Part shown: piece after piece, positions 8,763 through 19,342 of the stretch
Layout: every line of letters begins with the position of its first letter
Position numbering within the stretch: position 1 is the first letter of the stretch
Assembly: GCA_958430865.1 (NCBI GenBank)
Contig: CAUDNR010001247.1
Location: 61,967-90,201, forward strand
Direction of reading: 5' to 3'
Length of the DNA: 28,235 nt
From: Entrophospora sp. SA101
Lineage: Eukaryota; Glomeromycota; Glomeromycetes; Entrophosporales; Entrophosporaceae
Position numbers and translations under genes: made by a program
Notes under the pieces: generated by a model
Seen by the model: only the letters and a program-made list of their open reading frames with translations
Told to the model about the DNA's origin: nothing
The model's database searches: none

Positions 8763-9726
8763 TTAGTAAAACAATTTAAGTAAAATTGAGAGAAATGATT
8801 TTTATATTAAAAATAAATAAATGTTAAATAAATATTTTTATACAACCAAAAAATTACTTCTTTAGAAACGATTATTTATTTTCGTTCAACATGTCAGAGT
8901 TGAGCAAAGCAAATGTTTAATCATGAACCATATTTCATTTAGGTATGGAACGATGAATATATTTATGTGGTGTTAACCATTATGTTTTCATCTTGCGTTT
9001 TAGATCACTCTAAATTGACATACTTGTCCCGGATGCCTTTATCTTTTGATTGTAAAATGCCCGTGATGGACAAAGCAAATGTTTAATTGGGAATCAGCAA
9101 ATTTTGTTATAGAGAAAATTGAATATAATTATTTATTGAATATAAAACATTGATTTAAAATCACTTGATTGTATTTTTTACATAATGCTATATTATAACA
9201 TGTAGATTATAAATGGTGAAAATATTAGACCCTGCTTGCTTAATAAAAAATGGGAATTGTGCCCGAATACTTTATTTAAATCTAAACATTAATAAGTTGA
9301 TCTACATGCCCCATTTTTATTTGTTACAATACGCAATAAAATTAAGTTTTCCATATAACAAATTTTGTCATTTACCTCGAAAGTTGTTTTTGCTAGAGAC
9401 AGTTCCATATATTGTCCTAAAATTTGAATCAATTTCAATAGAAAATCAGTCAACAAAAAAAGGCTCTACACTCAACATTATCCAAACACCCTACATTGGT
9501 TATATGATTTTGAATTGAAGCAATCCCATTTTTAAGCACTTTCAAGAGCATAATAATAATGGACATTTGTTTTATCACAAAATCAAATGCTTTTATGTTG
9601 TGAATTTAGAATAGGAAAAAAAATTAGTTTGACAAATATATCTTTTTTTTTTACATTGATATATTGCTTTATTTCTTCATTTAGGCAAAACTTGATCATC
9701 TAATTCATCAGGTATTGAATGGTCAT
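8763..9726. other. AT-rich spacer
   Basis: The motif ACAAAGCAAATGTTTAAT (or close) occurs near 8906 and 9070, and a TCACTTGATTGTA block at 9161 also occurs at 7821, suggesting old dispersed repeats. A 101-codon plus frame (9213-9518) has no recognisable motif and is left uncalled. Confidence 0.35.
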
Positions 9727-9734
9727 ATTAGAAG

Positions 9735-10348
9735 CAAGGTTGGGTGATGAAAATATTTTGGAGTGTAAAAAGTATTTTGTCAAATGGGGCACATGTGACA
9801 AAAGTGACAAAAAGTGACAATGGGTAAAGTCAAAAGTCAAATTGTGATAAAAATATAAAATTCAATTTTATTTAGATTTAATTAAATCAAAAATTTAATT
9901 TTGAACATTTTTTTACATTGTAAATCATGTTTCTTGGTTGGATACTTAATTTTTGTGCACAAAATTTTAGTAGGAATTGCTGCTTCACATCTATTGCTGG
10001 GTTTCATATAACTTTCTTCAAAATCTGTAGAATCATCTGATCATTCTGATTGTTGAAATGATTCTTCATTTACTATTGTAATGGAGTGTAACCATACATC
10101 AAACACAGGATGTCCTGTATCTAATTCTTGATTATTGTTAAATGAACTTTCAGGTATATTATCTAATTTTAATGTTTGCAAATTCATATTATTGGGAAGG
10201 AATTGATGAATTGGGAGAATTAGAATTTGACACCATGAATTTTATTTACTCCATAATTTAAAATCCACAAAATAATTGGTTTATTTGTCAAATTACTCAA
10301 AGTATAAAAGCCCCATTTCATCACACTTATTTTTGTCATCCAACCTTG
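9735..10348. mobile_element. 614-bp hAT-type element, 8-bp TSD ATTAGAAG
   Basis: Ends are CAAGGTTGGGTGATGAAAAT and the inverted CAAGGTTGGATGACAAAAAT. ATTAGAAG flanks at 9727-9734 and 10349-10356. It carries a broken minus-strand coding sequence (9882-10236) rather than a recognisable transposase, so it probably depended on an enzyme supplied elsewhere. Confidence 0.9.
9882..10236 (-). pseudogene. Broken ORF inside the 614-bp hAT element
   Basis: From an ATG at 10236: MVSNSNSPNSSIPSQ, then a one-base frame change into MNLQTLKLDNIPESSF, NNNQELDTGHPVFDVWLHS, ITIVNEESFQQSE, a TGA (one step from CGA), SDDSTDFEESYMKPSNRC, then KILCTKIKYPTKKH and stop at 9884-9882. About 115 codons with only one stop and one shift. 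The acidic/serine-rich segment followed by a Lys/Cys-rich tail is not a transposase catalytic domain. It may be the accessory protein or 3' end of an autonomous relative. Confidence 0.6.
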
Positions 10349-10356
10349 ATTAGAAG

Positions 10357-10971
10357 TAACATTTTAAAGGTTTTAGAGATCTATACATATCAAAATTGTT
10401 TCATTTATTTTGTTTTTTTTTAAGTATTGTTCTGAATATTTCTGTAATGTTAAGAATGCCTGAATATTCTTAATAATAATAATAATAGATGGTGGTTAAG
10501 AAGTGTTACATGCAGATAAATTTTATACTTTAAGAAAGAAGTTTATAATATTAAAAAAATTTTTTTTTCATAACATATAATATAAAGAAGGTAATGTAAA
10601 AAAACATGAAAAAGATTACATATGTATGTTTTCTTGTATATATATATATTATTTAAAGATAACATAACAATCTCACCATGATAATAAAAATGATTTAATG
10701 GTGAAAAAAGACAAAGAGTAGATAATATTTTAGATAAATATGAAATTAAATTATAAAAGAGTAGGTAATAAGACTACTGTGCAACAATTAAAGAAACAAA
10801 GAAATATGACATTAAGAAAACGAAAATATAAAAAATATATGACCAACCATCTTTATTTATATAGAATGAAGGGTATGCTTCCAAATTCGTGTAATGATCA
10901 TCACAAATATATACGCATACACACTCTAAAAAACGAATTTTAGTACTAATACTAATACGTTTTCCTGTTTT
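10357..10971. other. AT-rich spacer with short microsatellites
   Basis: Contains (AAT)n near 10470-10486 and (TA)n near 10637-10650. A 67-codon Lys/Tyr-rich plus frame (10740-10943) has no supporting feature. Confidence 0.35.
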
Positions 10972-11085
10972 TCCGGGCTAATAATTTGCATATATAATTT
11001 CTAAATTTGGTAATAGATTTCTGCATTACCTTCTTGTTATAGAAATAAAATTACCAATTTAGGTAAACGTCTAAGGATTTTTAAA
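10972..11085 (-). mobile_element. Degenerate copy of the 151-bp hAT MITE
   Basis: The reverse complement aligns through most of its length with the element at 16612-16762, sharing GTTTAAAAATCCTTAG, ACCTAAATTGGTAATTTT, ATTACCAAATTTAGAAATTA and TTATTAGCC in the same order. The TAGTGATG ends are not recognisable, and I found no target duplication. Confidence 0.7.
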
Positions 11086-13009
11086 CTATTGTTTGGCCTC
11101 TCTAAAATTTTGCTTCATCCAATTGTTTGATTCTGATAAAATTAATTTCAAAATCTTTAGCTACTTATCTTGAGTTAAGCCAAGATCATTGTTAGCATGC
11201 ATACATAACTCTTTTTTTTTGCGAAGCACTTAAAGAGGTTCTTTTTGGAGAGGTTTGACTCATTTTTTAAACTAATATTTTATTAAAATTACAAAATCGA
11301 TTGATCGGAATGATTTGATTGGTTTTCCCATTATGCTTATAACGGGAATAACATAAATTTTGTTTTTATTGTAACCTGTATTGGCCAATTTTTTCAAATA
11401 AAATACTAATACTGCTTTAATTTTTTTATGAATTTTAACAACGATTCCAATGACCACAAATATATTTTATTAAAGGTAAGTTTTAATTATTTTTTTTTTT
11501 CATACAGAAGTAAAAATTTATTAATTTTTTATTAACAAAATTTTAAACAATATAAATTTTTTAGTAGGGAAATAACAATAAGTAATTCTGTTCAGGAAAA
11601 GAGAGCATAAAAATTCAAATCAAAAATCAAAAATCCAGTCATGGTGGAATGTTTGAGATAGTGATAGTTTAAACATAAAAATAGTTGGTCTTCAACAATT
11701 ACAAATCAAATTAAAATTTAAAAATGGTAAGAAAAGAAATGTACAGCTATTGATATAATCAATCAATTTTATAGGCAACTCAAATGTCAAGTATATTTTT
11801 AATAATTTACAATGCCTATTTTTTGCAAATGATGGAAAACACTATATTTAATGAATTAAACATTAATTCCAACTTTAACACCACCAAAAATGCCATACGG
11901 TTAAAATAAACTAGTTAATTATTATTATCAATAAATATTATTTATATTTAATATATTTTTTATAAAAAATATTTCCATTTTGTGTCAACCCTACAGTATC
12001 TTATCTGTAAATAATTTTAATATATCAATTTATATATATATATTTCAACAATGAACATCAATAAAATAAAAATAACAATGTTCAATCAACAATATTAATA
12101 TAATAACTAATTAGTTGATATTTTAACAAACCAAAAACCACATCTTGATATTAATTTGAATGATGAAAATATTTGAATACCTATTTTTCTTTAATGATTA
12201 TTATTATTAAATCCAAAAAGTTTTATATTTTATTTAGCATGTTTTTGTTTTTTTATATTGATCAAAAAAAAAAAAAAAAAGGTCCATGCGAATATTTACA
12301 ATAATTGTGTTTTCACTATACCTTAATAGGCGGCAAATACTTCTAAAATCAAATCCTAGCTAGAGAACAGGGACTAAGAGTCAGTCAGTAGTAATAAATT
12401 TAAAATTAAGGGTAGAGTGTAGTCATGTGATTTTATTTAACGTCGCCTCAAAAAAATTGTTACCCATAAGAACACAAAATATATTATTAAATTTCAAAAA
12501 AAAATTTTTTACCCGAGTTCACAAGGTGGTATTAGACTTGTTAGACTATAAAATAGCCTTATTGGTATATATATAAAAGTTAAAGCATAAGAAAATTAAT
12601 TCATTGGCATCATATTTTATTTTAGGAGCTCGAAAAAATATTTTCGTCGATAGTCTGTTTTATTCTTGAAATGATATTTGTCTCAACCTTTTGCTAATAA
12701 AAAATAATGGAAAGAAAAAAAAGATTAATTTTTTATTGTTATTGGTCAAGTAATAAAATATTTCTGACGCATTCGTTCATATTTATTATTATATAAATCG
12801 ATTTGATCAACCCGAATATTTTGGCAGGTTAAATAATGGCTTTTTGTTGTGCATGCATACACAGTTTTTTCACATTATTTTTAGGTAAAAAAAAAAATTT
12901 TTTTTTCTTTTTAGGTGTTGATAGATTTTTGTACTAACTAAATCTGGAAATTAAATGCTGATTTTTTGTAAATGGATCCACATTACATTAAACAATAATA
13001 AATTGTCCA
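11086..13009. other. Long AT-rich region without supported genes
   Basis: No coding relic as clear as those elsewhere. A 61-codon minus frame at 11457-11272 is hydrophobic and basic without a motif. Poly-A of about 17 at 12266-12282 and dispersed (TA)n tracts are present. A TATATATAAAAG at about 12567 could be promoter-like but has no ORF downstream. Confidence 0.35.
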
Positions 13010-15050
13010 ATTTGATAAATTTCGAAACCCCGAAAATTCGCGTTTTAATTTGGGTTTATTTTTAAACTCGAAATATGTATGTATCCTTGTTAAAAGAAAC
13101 TAATTTTTATATAAAAAATAAAAATAAATTACATACTGACATATATGTTGGTATTTAATATTTAAATAATTTCTTTGTTTATATTCTTACATTATTGTCT
13201 ATTGATTAATCAATTGCGGATGATGCGATTGAATAAAAAATGGGTTTGGCGTTATTGCCTACCTTCCATTCTTTTTACAGATTCGTTTATTTATCATTTC
13301 TAACAGGGATAAAGAAAGTAAATACTGCAGTATTTTTATCACCACCACCACCACCACCATCATCATCATCACCATTATATAGTATTATCATTATGTCGTA
13401 TTGTAGTATCGCATATTCTGTACAAATTGATACATATCTGGTTTTCTATTAAAGAGGAACAATCACTTTAGTATTGATAAGATTACAAATATTGCTTTTT
13501 TATTGGGAAATGTTGTTTCCTTTATTTGTGTATATATAGCTTGTAGACCGATTGATTCGATTCGATTGGTTTAGTTCAGATTGATAGATAATTAAGAGTA
13601 CAAATAAAATAGTAGATTTTGCTGTTATTGTGATCCTTATAAGTTAATTAAGACGTATATATACGCACGTACGCGCACATATATATACATATGTGTAATA
13701 TTAGATAGATGGATAGATACCATTTTATGTATAATTTGTAATTAATAATTAATAATATCAGCAACAAAAACACAACAATAACGACGACAACAACAATAAT
13801 AACAGCAATATTAATAATAATAACAATAACAACAATAATAGCGTGATCAATTGAAGTTAACAACAATAGCATACATTAATTATTCTATTTGGATCAATAA
13901 TCTGCCATTCCGGAATTGTTCAGTGACTGATAACAATGATAAGTGAAAAAAGATGGTGAAGGCAATTATAGTTGGATGATAAGATGAAGACAATTGAGGA
14001 TAAAATTCGATTAAACTAAAATTAATCAAAATAAAGTTTGATCTATTTATTTCGTGCGATTGCTAATATATTATCATTTATCGTTGGTTGTTTTGGCGTA
14101 TATCTCTCTTTCATTATTTCCTAGCTTTATTCTATATATGTCTTTATCCGCATTCGTCAACAACAATAATAATAAAAACAAAAAGGTTGATTATTGTGTT
14201 TATGCTGTTAAAACATCCCAAAGCTCCACGTGAATAGAAAAAAAAAAAGAGATTTTTTACCACGATTGTTAATCTCCGTGAACTTTAAATTTAAGATCAT
14301 TATTGTGAAGTATTAAATACTAATGAGGATAAATATATATCATATTAAGCATCTCTCTTTATCTTTCTCCATGGATAGATTAATTAATCAATAAATCAAT
14401 TGAACAAATGAATGAATAAAACAACTTTAAACTTTATTTAAAATTACGATTACGAAACGCTAAATAAAAAGAAATGAAACTTTAATAATTTTAATCTAGT
14501 TCAAATTAATAATAAATTAATAACTCAGTATAACTTATTATCACACAATAGTATCATCTTTTATCACAATATTTTAATGTTAATAACAAAATGCAGGCAT
14601 TCGGAAATTATAATTAATCACCAAAATATAAAATATAATTATTTTGAACATAGTTTTTCTAATAATAGCATCCCCGCCATAATCAAAAATTATTTGTAAT
14701 AAAAGTGCCCTGTAAAAAATAGTAACTGCTGCTGATTTATTTATTATTATTATTTATTTATCCCATGAGATACCGAAATCTTTAATTGTATGGACATGTG
14801 TTTGTTGTGCACGAATTTATTTATTTTCGTTTAATTGCGAAGAAAAACTGTTTTACAACAACAGCAATAGTACTCAAATTAAATAAATAAATATGCTGAT
14901 TAACTTATAAATATATACTTTATAGATATTATATAGATGCATATATGCCTTTTAATTGAACTATTCTTTAAATATATACCTTTTTTAAAATAAATTTCTT
15001 TTTAGACTCGTCATCGTCAATATTGGTGTTGACATTTAATTTAATCAATT
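13010..15050 (+). repeat. ~2-kb segmental duplication, copy 1 (direct repeat of 25900-28110)
   Basis: Colinear shared blocks include GTTTATTTTTAAACTCGA, GGTTTAGTTCAGATTGATAG, the TACGCACGTACGCGCAC cluster, GAATTGTTCAGTGACTGATA, GCTGTTAAAACATC and CCGTGAACTTTAAAT. Microsatellite lengths differ and reading frames are not conserved (13648-13872 minus and 26574-26906 minus are low-complexity and differ), so the segment is noncoding as far as I can see. CAC/ATC repeats at 13336-13372 create a spurious poly-Pro/Ser frame. Confidence 0.8.
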
Positions 15051-15140
15051 CAATAAAGATAAATTTCTCACATACAAGGGAAAAAAGTTGATGTCAAAAA
15101 ATGCCATTTATATTCTTGGATTAAATTATTAATTAATCGT
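15005..15140 (+). repeat. Copy of a ~150-bp repeat (TTGACATT / CACATACAAGGGAAA)
   Basis: Shares TTGACATTTAATTTAAT, CACATACAAGGGAAA, TTGATGTCAAAAA and TTTATATTCTTGGAT in order with 19668-19845, and the latter blocks inverted with 20815-20897. The first block also recurs at 28050-28110. Confidence 0.7.
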
Positions 15141-15248
15141 ATCAGGAAACATAGGGTCCAAAATTGGCCAGCATTATGCTGAGATTTTGGTAATTTTGAT
15201 CAATTTTGAACCTTACATAGGTTTACGCAAGATTTATTTTCCTGATAC
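15139..15248. mobile_element. 110-bp MITE with ends GTATCAGGAAA
   Basis: Ends GTATCAGGAAA and TTTCCTGATAC are perfect inverted repeats of 11 bp. The interior AAAATTGG...AATTTTG adds weaker pairing. No flanking duplication beyond a possible TA was found. Confidence 0.55.
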
Positions 15249-15944
15249 AGTGCGGATCATCTATACTCAAAAGTTAAAATTTTTGAAATATTATGTGATC
15301 CACATATTGGATTTTAAAAGACTCGCCACCATTCAATTCAGCTTTAAAAAGGGAGTCTATTAATCTAAAAAAAATTTGTCTCAAATTTTCTTTTTCATAG
15401 AAAGTCATGCTCAGAAGTGCAAACAATAATTTTCGTGTTACAATATTTTGAATCTCACGACCAAATTGGTAATAATTTTATTTTGTAATTTATGAATAAA
15501 AAAAAGGAAATAATTAAGTCAAATAAATCAAATATTTGTTGTAGAAAATATTCTATGAAAAAAAAATTGTTACACGAAATTTACTTAGTCTCAATTTCTT
15601 AAGTGTATAACAAAATTCGGAATTTTCAAAATGTTAAGGCTCAGCCAATTTTCAGTTTAGAAAAAACCAGCCGATAAGTTTTGAAGCTTGAGTCATGAAC
15701 AATAAAACTTATCGGTTAAATTTTTTAAAATGATATAATTTTTTTTTGTTTGAGTATTTTGAAGTTGAACAATTGTGTCGCATTATTCAAGTTTATTTTC
15801 AATGGAGAGATACTAGTTCACACACATTTCAGGGTCTCCACAATACCGAACAGCAATAAACAGTATGTTCTTAGACAACTGGTTGTATATATTTACGTCA
15901 ACATTGACTTTAATAAAAATAAAATTATTACGTAATATTACAAT
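15249..15944. other. AT-rich spacer with a small hairpin
   Basis: No supported gene. CCGATAAGTTTT near 15670 and AAAACTTATCGG near 15704 form a stem of about 12 bp around a 22-nt loop. A 61-codon frame at 15750-15935 starts at TTG and has no recognisable motif. Confidence 0.35.
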
Positions 15945-16130
15945 GTTCATGAGGAATTTTAGCGCTAGGATCATTTCTAAATTTAGACTAATTTTCGGCT
16001 TTCATTACCAAGTTTGGACTAAGACTTGACATCATAATTTGGCAGTAAGGAAAATATTTTTTTTGAAATTTGAGCGCGTGGCGCAGCAAATATGAGGTCT
16101 TTAAACCGAGCCAACCATAAAAAAATTATC
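15945..16130 (-). repeat. Copy of the TATGGTTGGCTYGGT repeat family
   Basis: The reverse complement begins TATGGTTGGCTCGGT, TAAAGACCTC, then CGCGCTCAAATTTC, CTTACTGCCAAATT, GTCTAAATTTAGAAATGATC and CTCATGAACATTG, the same block order as 645-870. The better preserved GCGCGTGGCGCAGC segment makes this copy more GC-rich and perhaps younger. Confidence 0.75.
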
Positions 16131-16183
16131 CCCAAATTTGGTCATATAATTCAAAAATATTGTAACACGGAAATTATAATCAT

Positions 16184-16421
16184 TACCGTAAAGTCTTGAA
16201 AGATAGCACCCTTTTGACAATTCAGTTTGAGGATAAGGTTAAGTAAAAAAGGCAACTAATTTATTAGAGAAAATGTTAAATAATATATTATGCAAAAATT
16301 CATCGAAGAAATGAGGCTAATACTAATAAATTTTGTTTACTTGTGAACATATCCTTATTGCCTTCTATTTTTGGAAGGTTTTATCTTTCGGGGGAGTGCT
16401 ATCTTTCCAGACTTTACGGTA
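16184..16421. mobile_element. 238-bp mariner-type MITE inserted at TA in a pseudogene
   Basis: Ends are TACCGTAAAGTCTTGAAAGA and the inverted TACCGTAAAGTCTGGAAAGA, inverted similarity continuing through TAGCACTCCC. The intact gene copy at 23495 reads ATCATTACTGGATAG and this locus reads ATCAT-TA[element]TA-CTAGATAG, so it entered at a TA dinucleotide, as Tc1/mariner elements do. A lone terminus of the same family lies at about 7990-8007. Confidence 0.85.
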
Positions 16422-16795
16422 CTAGATAGTAAATAATTATTGATATTATTATGATGATGTTGCAAAATCAGACTCGTTTTCATAGCTTCTTCTTCGACTG
16501 TTCTTAACCCATCCAACGCTTTTTTAATAATTTGACCAAATATTAATTCATTCCATCCAAATCCCAGAGAAATATTATACATTTGTATGTGTTGTAAGTA
16601 TTGTTCCAAAGTAGTGATGTTAGCCGTTTAAAAATCCTTAGCCGGCTAAGCCGTTTACTACCTAAATTGGTAATTTTATTTCCATAACAAGAAAGAAACG
16701 CGGAAACCTATTACCAAATTTAGAAATTAAGTATGCAGATTATTAGCCGGCTAACATCACTATTCCAAAGAACCAGATTTTATCATTGACTTTGA
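16422..16795 (-). pseudogene. Partial duplicate of exon 1 of the 21401-24110 gene
   Basis: The minus frame reads EQYLQHIQMYNISLGFGWNE and KKALDGLRTVEEEAMKTSL, close to residues 149-196 of the intact gene, and ends in LSS where the mariner-type MITE begins. Upstream it is split by the hAT MITE at 16612-16762. Beyond that the homology (AACCAGATTTTATCATTGA) fades near 16795. About 220 bp of exon survive, with no start codon, so it is nonfunctional. Confidence 0.85.
16612..16762. mobile_element. 151-bp hAT MITE, 8-bp TSD TTCCAAAG
   Basis: Ends TAGTGATGTTAGCC and GGCTAACATCACTA; TTCCAAAG at 16604-16611 and 16763-16770. The intact gene at 23665 has a single TTCCAAAGAACC, giving the exact empty site. 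Internal TTAGCCGGCTAAG and ATTACCAAATTT/AAATTGGTAAT pairs make it highly palindromic. Related copies: 10972-11085 and 22028-22073. Confidence 0.95.
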
Positions 16796-16934
16796 CATTT
16801 AAGATATAATAGCTTAATAATTTATAATTTATTGATTTAACTAATATAAAAAAAGATTTGAAAACTTTTTTACGTATATAAACATAATAAATTAATATTG
16901 GATATTTTAAAATACAAATTTGAAATAAAAATTA

Positions 16935-17474
16935 CTAAAAATAATAAAAAAAAAGGCCATCGTTGTTATTCAATATTGCCATCATACATTGTTGGTTATT
17001 AATGTTATTGAGTTGATTTACGATATTTTGAAGTAGGAATATGATGGAAATTAGTTGATTGACGATAGAATTTTGGTGATGATGATAATTATTTTGATGA
17101 ATAAAATTGTTGTAATCAAAAGAATTGGGATTACGGTCAATCAGAGCATTAATATTATTGATAATTCCTGTTGGGACAAGAAGGTTTCGGTCAGCGAGAC
17201 CATTGTTACTGACGATACCCGTTGGAATCAAAGGGTTTCGATCGCCGTGATGAATGAGATTATTGTTTTGGTGAATGTAATTATTAGGATTTGGGTATTG
17301 ATTAGTAATATTTGTTTGCCCATTAAAATGAGGAATGAGATTTTGATTAATAGGATTTTGGTTGTTGGAGTTGTTAACCCAGTCATCGCAATTATTATTG
17401 TTATCAATATTATTATTGTCAATATTATTATTAATATTATTATCAGGATAACTTTGATGACTTCGATTATACAT
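16935..17474 (-). CDS. Asn-rich low-complexity protein, 179 aa
   Basis: Starts MYNRSHQSYPDNN at 17474, the first ATG in an uninterrupted frame. Residues about 10-40 are mostly Asn/Asp. A tandem repeat of about 17-18 residues follows, DRNPLIPTGIVSNNGLA then DRNLLVPTGIINNINALI, with a third DRNP start. The C-terminal part is Gln/Asn/Ile-rich (SIVNQLISIIFLLQNIVNQL) and could form a short amphipathic or hydrophobic helix. No family recognised. In favour: length, repeat structure at the protein level, and a CCAAT box about 110 bp upstream. Against: DNA this poor in G/C can leave Asn/Ile frames open by chance. The opposite-strand frame at 17055-17498 is its shadow. No intron is needed. Confidence 0.5.
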   Translation of the reverse strand: MYNRSHQSYPDNNINNNIDNNNIDNNNNCDDWVNNSNNQNPINQNLIPHFNGQTNITNQYPNPNNYIHQNNNLIHHGDRNPLIPTGIVSNNGLADRNLLVPTGIINNINALIDRNPNSFDYNNFIHQNNYHHHQNSIVNQLISIIFLLQNIVNQLNNINNQQCMMAILNNNDGLFFYYF

Positions 17475-17582
17475 TCTTTTCTCAAATATTTATTTTAATA
17501 TTTTTTGAATTTAAAAATTTTTTTAAGCTAGTCTGAGAATGTCTCCATTTTATAATAAAAAATTATATGTGACATATGTCTG

Positions 17583-17587
17583 ATTGG
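17583..17587 (-). promoter_or_regulatory. CCAAT box upstream of the Asn-rich ORF
   Basis: The minus strand reads AGCAACCAATCAGAC, a good CCAAT-box context (A/G-CCAAT-C/A), 110 bp before the ATG at 17474. The motif is short, so this is only suggestive. Confidence 0.35.
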
Positions 17588-17787
17588 TTGCTATATAAAT
17601 TTTTTATCACGTAAATTATTACATATTAATATAATACGTATTATAAAATTTAAGTTGGAAATATTAATGGATCAAACATGTATGCGTGTATTGGTGATGT
17701 GATTTGGAAATCAAAACAAATAGTTTTTCATTGCTTCTTCTAATGTTGACATTTATGAAAAGAACTCGCTGAAAAAGGAAAGATTAA

Positions 17788-17943
17788 ATGAACGTGAAAA
17801 GGGTTATACATCTAATGGAATTTTTAATTAGATTCGTTATTTTAATAAATTTAGCCTTAGTCCAATCTCGGAAAAAAGTCTTGGAAGGATGTTTTACTGT
17901 GAGTTGTCATTTATCGTTTACAACAAAGAAAATACTACAATAG
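17788..17943 (+). CDS. Possible 51-aa small secreted peptide
   Basis: ATG at 17788 opens 51 codons to TAG at 17941-17943. The N-terminus is basic then hydrophobic (MNVKRVIHLMEFLIRFVILI, then NLALVQS), signal-peptide-like, followed by a dibasic RKK and a mature part with two Cys (VLEGCFTVSCHLSF). An internal Met at residue 10 gives a more canonical signal peptide. No homology, intron or promoter supports it, and hydrophobic ORFs arise easily in T-rich DNA. Confidence 0.2.
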   Translation: MNVKRVIHLMEFLIRFVILINLALVQSRKKVLEGCFTVSCHLSFTTKKILQ

Positions 17944-18396
17944 TATCACCGTCACTATAATAAATAATGATTATAAATCTGATTTGTTGGTTTTCTACTA
18001 GTGAAGTATCGATTAGTATAATAGTGACGATAATTAATTATAGATATTAAAATAAATTATAAACTATTTCTCGTTTATTACGCGGCGGCAACTGCAGCAA
18101 CTATCTATCTGTAGTCCACTGTGGATGACGGGCATTTACTTATTGGTGGAATTTGATGATAAATATTCATTAATAGTAGAACAAGTTAAAATAAATCCGA
18201 TGTTTATTTATCTCAAAAGACTGAGCTGTTTTCCGCGAATGCGCGGTTAGTTTATAAAATTTTTTCAAATATAAACAAAAATATATATCACAATTATGTA
18301 TGGATCTTATATAAGTTTTATCACTCACAATTTATTTTTTTTTTATTTATGGATATTTATATAAAAACGTCGAATCTATTGTGTCACACCCAATTT

Positions 18397-18525
18397 ATTC
18401 CTCTTTCGAATTAAATATTAATGATCGCCATGTATCCTTCCCGAAATTACTAATTATGGAAAAATGAGCAACTATACGAAACAAACGAGTAATAAATAGC
18501 ATATAGTAATCGAATGATGTTACTA
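18397..18525 (+). repeat. 129-bp near-identical dispersed repeat, copy 1
   Basis: From ATTCCTCTTTCGAATTAAAT to ATCGAATGATGTTACTA this matches 20560-20689 with about three differences. It is absent from the corresponding place upstream of the intact gene (about 24297), so it is an insertion. No inverted ends, target duplication or ORF were found. Confidence 0.85.
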
Positions 18526-18697
18526 TTTTATTTATGAATCTTTATATAAAAACGTCGAATATATTCTCAAATTTGCAGAAGAAAAATCTTTTTTATTTTT
18601 TTATTTCAATAAGTTTATTTCTCAAAGAAAATTTTTTTTTTAAAAAAACAAACTGTTAATTGCGCCCATCATCAATTCACACGCTCATTAAAGAAAG

Positions 18698-19011
18698 ATG
18701 CCAGCAATCCGCCACGCAAACAATTCCGCATCCGAAATAACGATAATAATAATAATAATAACAATGACAATGAAAATGTCAATGGTCTTTTTAAAATCTT
18801 TATCCTCCTCGTCATCCGCTTCACCTTCATTTTTTTCAAACTTTTATTCTAGGAGAGTTGTTGAAATAATAGCACTATCACAAATATCGAAAATGCTATT
18901 ACTAACATCAGCACCAGTAGCACTATTATTAGTAATGCTAGTTATTATCGGAGAACAAAAAGTGTGACGAATTTTATCAATATAATCAAATCTCTACGCG
19001 GCGACGAATCT
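18698..19011 (+). pseudogene. Truncated, frameshifted 5' copy of the 21401-24110 gene
   Basis: Starts MPAIRHANNSASE as the intact MPPIRHANNSASE. The poly-Asn tract shifts frame, the LKSL...SPSFFSNFYS block returns in frame, then another indel shifts it again. About 34 bp are missing after the YYRRTK-equivalent codons, and homology ends at 19011. The plus frame 18698-18967 is therefore a composite of right and wrong frames. Its promoter region is also duplicated, so it may still be transcribed, but not into the parental protein. Confidence 0.85.
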
Positions 19012-19342
19012 TAAATCCATCCCTGTTATACGAAATAATAAATCTCACGGTCCATGATTTTTGTGAGTTTTTTAAAGAGAAGTCGTTATTGAAAACAATG
19101 ATTATACATTCATTAGGGTAAAAAAGTGAGTACATGTGTATAATTTATATAATTAAATTTTTCTATAATGACAATGAAATAACAAAGATGTTTAAAAATG
19201 TTGATTCACTGAAGAAATGTAAATCTTATGGAAGGATTCCAATAATGTTATAACGTCTGACAAAATTAATCATCTTCATTAATTAAGAAGTGGCGATCAC
19301 ACACGGAATCTTATTCTATTTTTCTAAAAATAGATATAATAA

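Larger units (their letters stand above)
18005..19011 (+). repeat. Inverted duplication of the 5' region of the 21401-24110 gene
   Basis: From AAGTATCGATTAGTATAAT onward this is the reverse complement of 24669 down to about 23765, including roughly 670 bp upstream of the ATG and the first part of exon 1. Identity looks above 90% by eye. The only large difference upstream of the ATG is an extra ~130-bp block at 18397-18525. The breakpoints show no obvious repeat. Confidence 0.9.

Noticed and set aside
9213..9518. 101-codon plus ORF
   Set aside because: Longest frame locally but lacks any recognisable motif, repeat or splice context; one such frame is expected by chance over this length and composition.
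10740..10943. Lys/Tyr-rich 67-codon ORF
   Set aside because: A-rich DNA on this strand readily encodes Lys/Tyr; no other evidence.
11272..11457. 61-codon minus ORF
   Set aside because: Ile/Lys/Val-rich without a motif and no supporting neighbour.
11476..11507. 32-nt GTAAGT...CATACAG intron candidate
   Set aside because: Shorter than plausible introns and not flanked by open frames.
13240..13872. Poly-Pro/Ser ORF (plus) and poly-Val/Ile ORF (minus)
   Set aside because: Produced by CAC/ATC and AAC/AAT microsatellites; frames are not conserved in the duplicate at 25900-28110.
15750..15935. 61-codon plus ORF
   Set aside because: Begins at TTG, no recognisable motif; slightly higher GC but not enough to call.
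17055..17498. 147-codon plus ORF opposite the Asn-rich gene
   Set aside because: Ile/Val-rich antisense shadow of Asn codons (AAT/AAC read as ATT/GTT).
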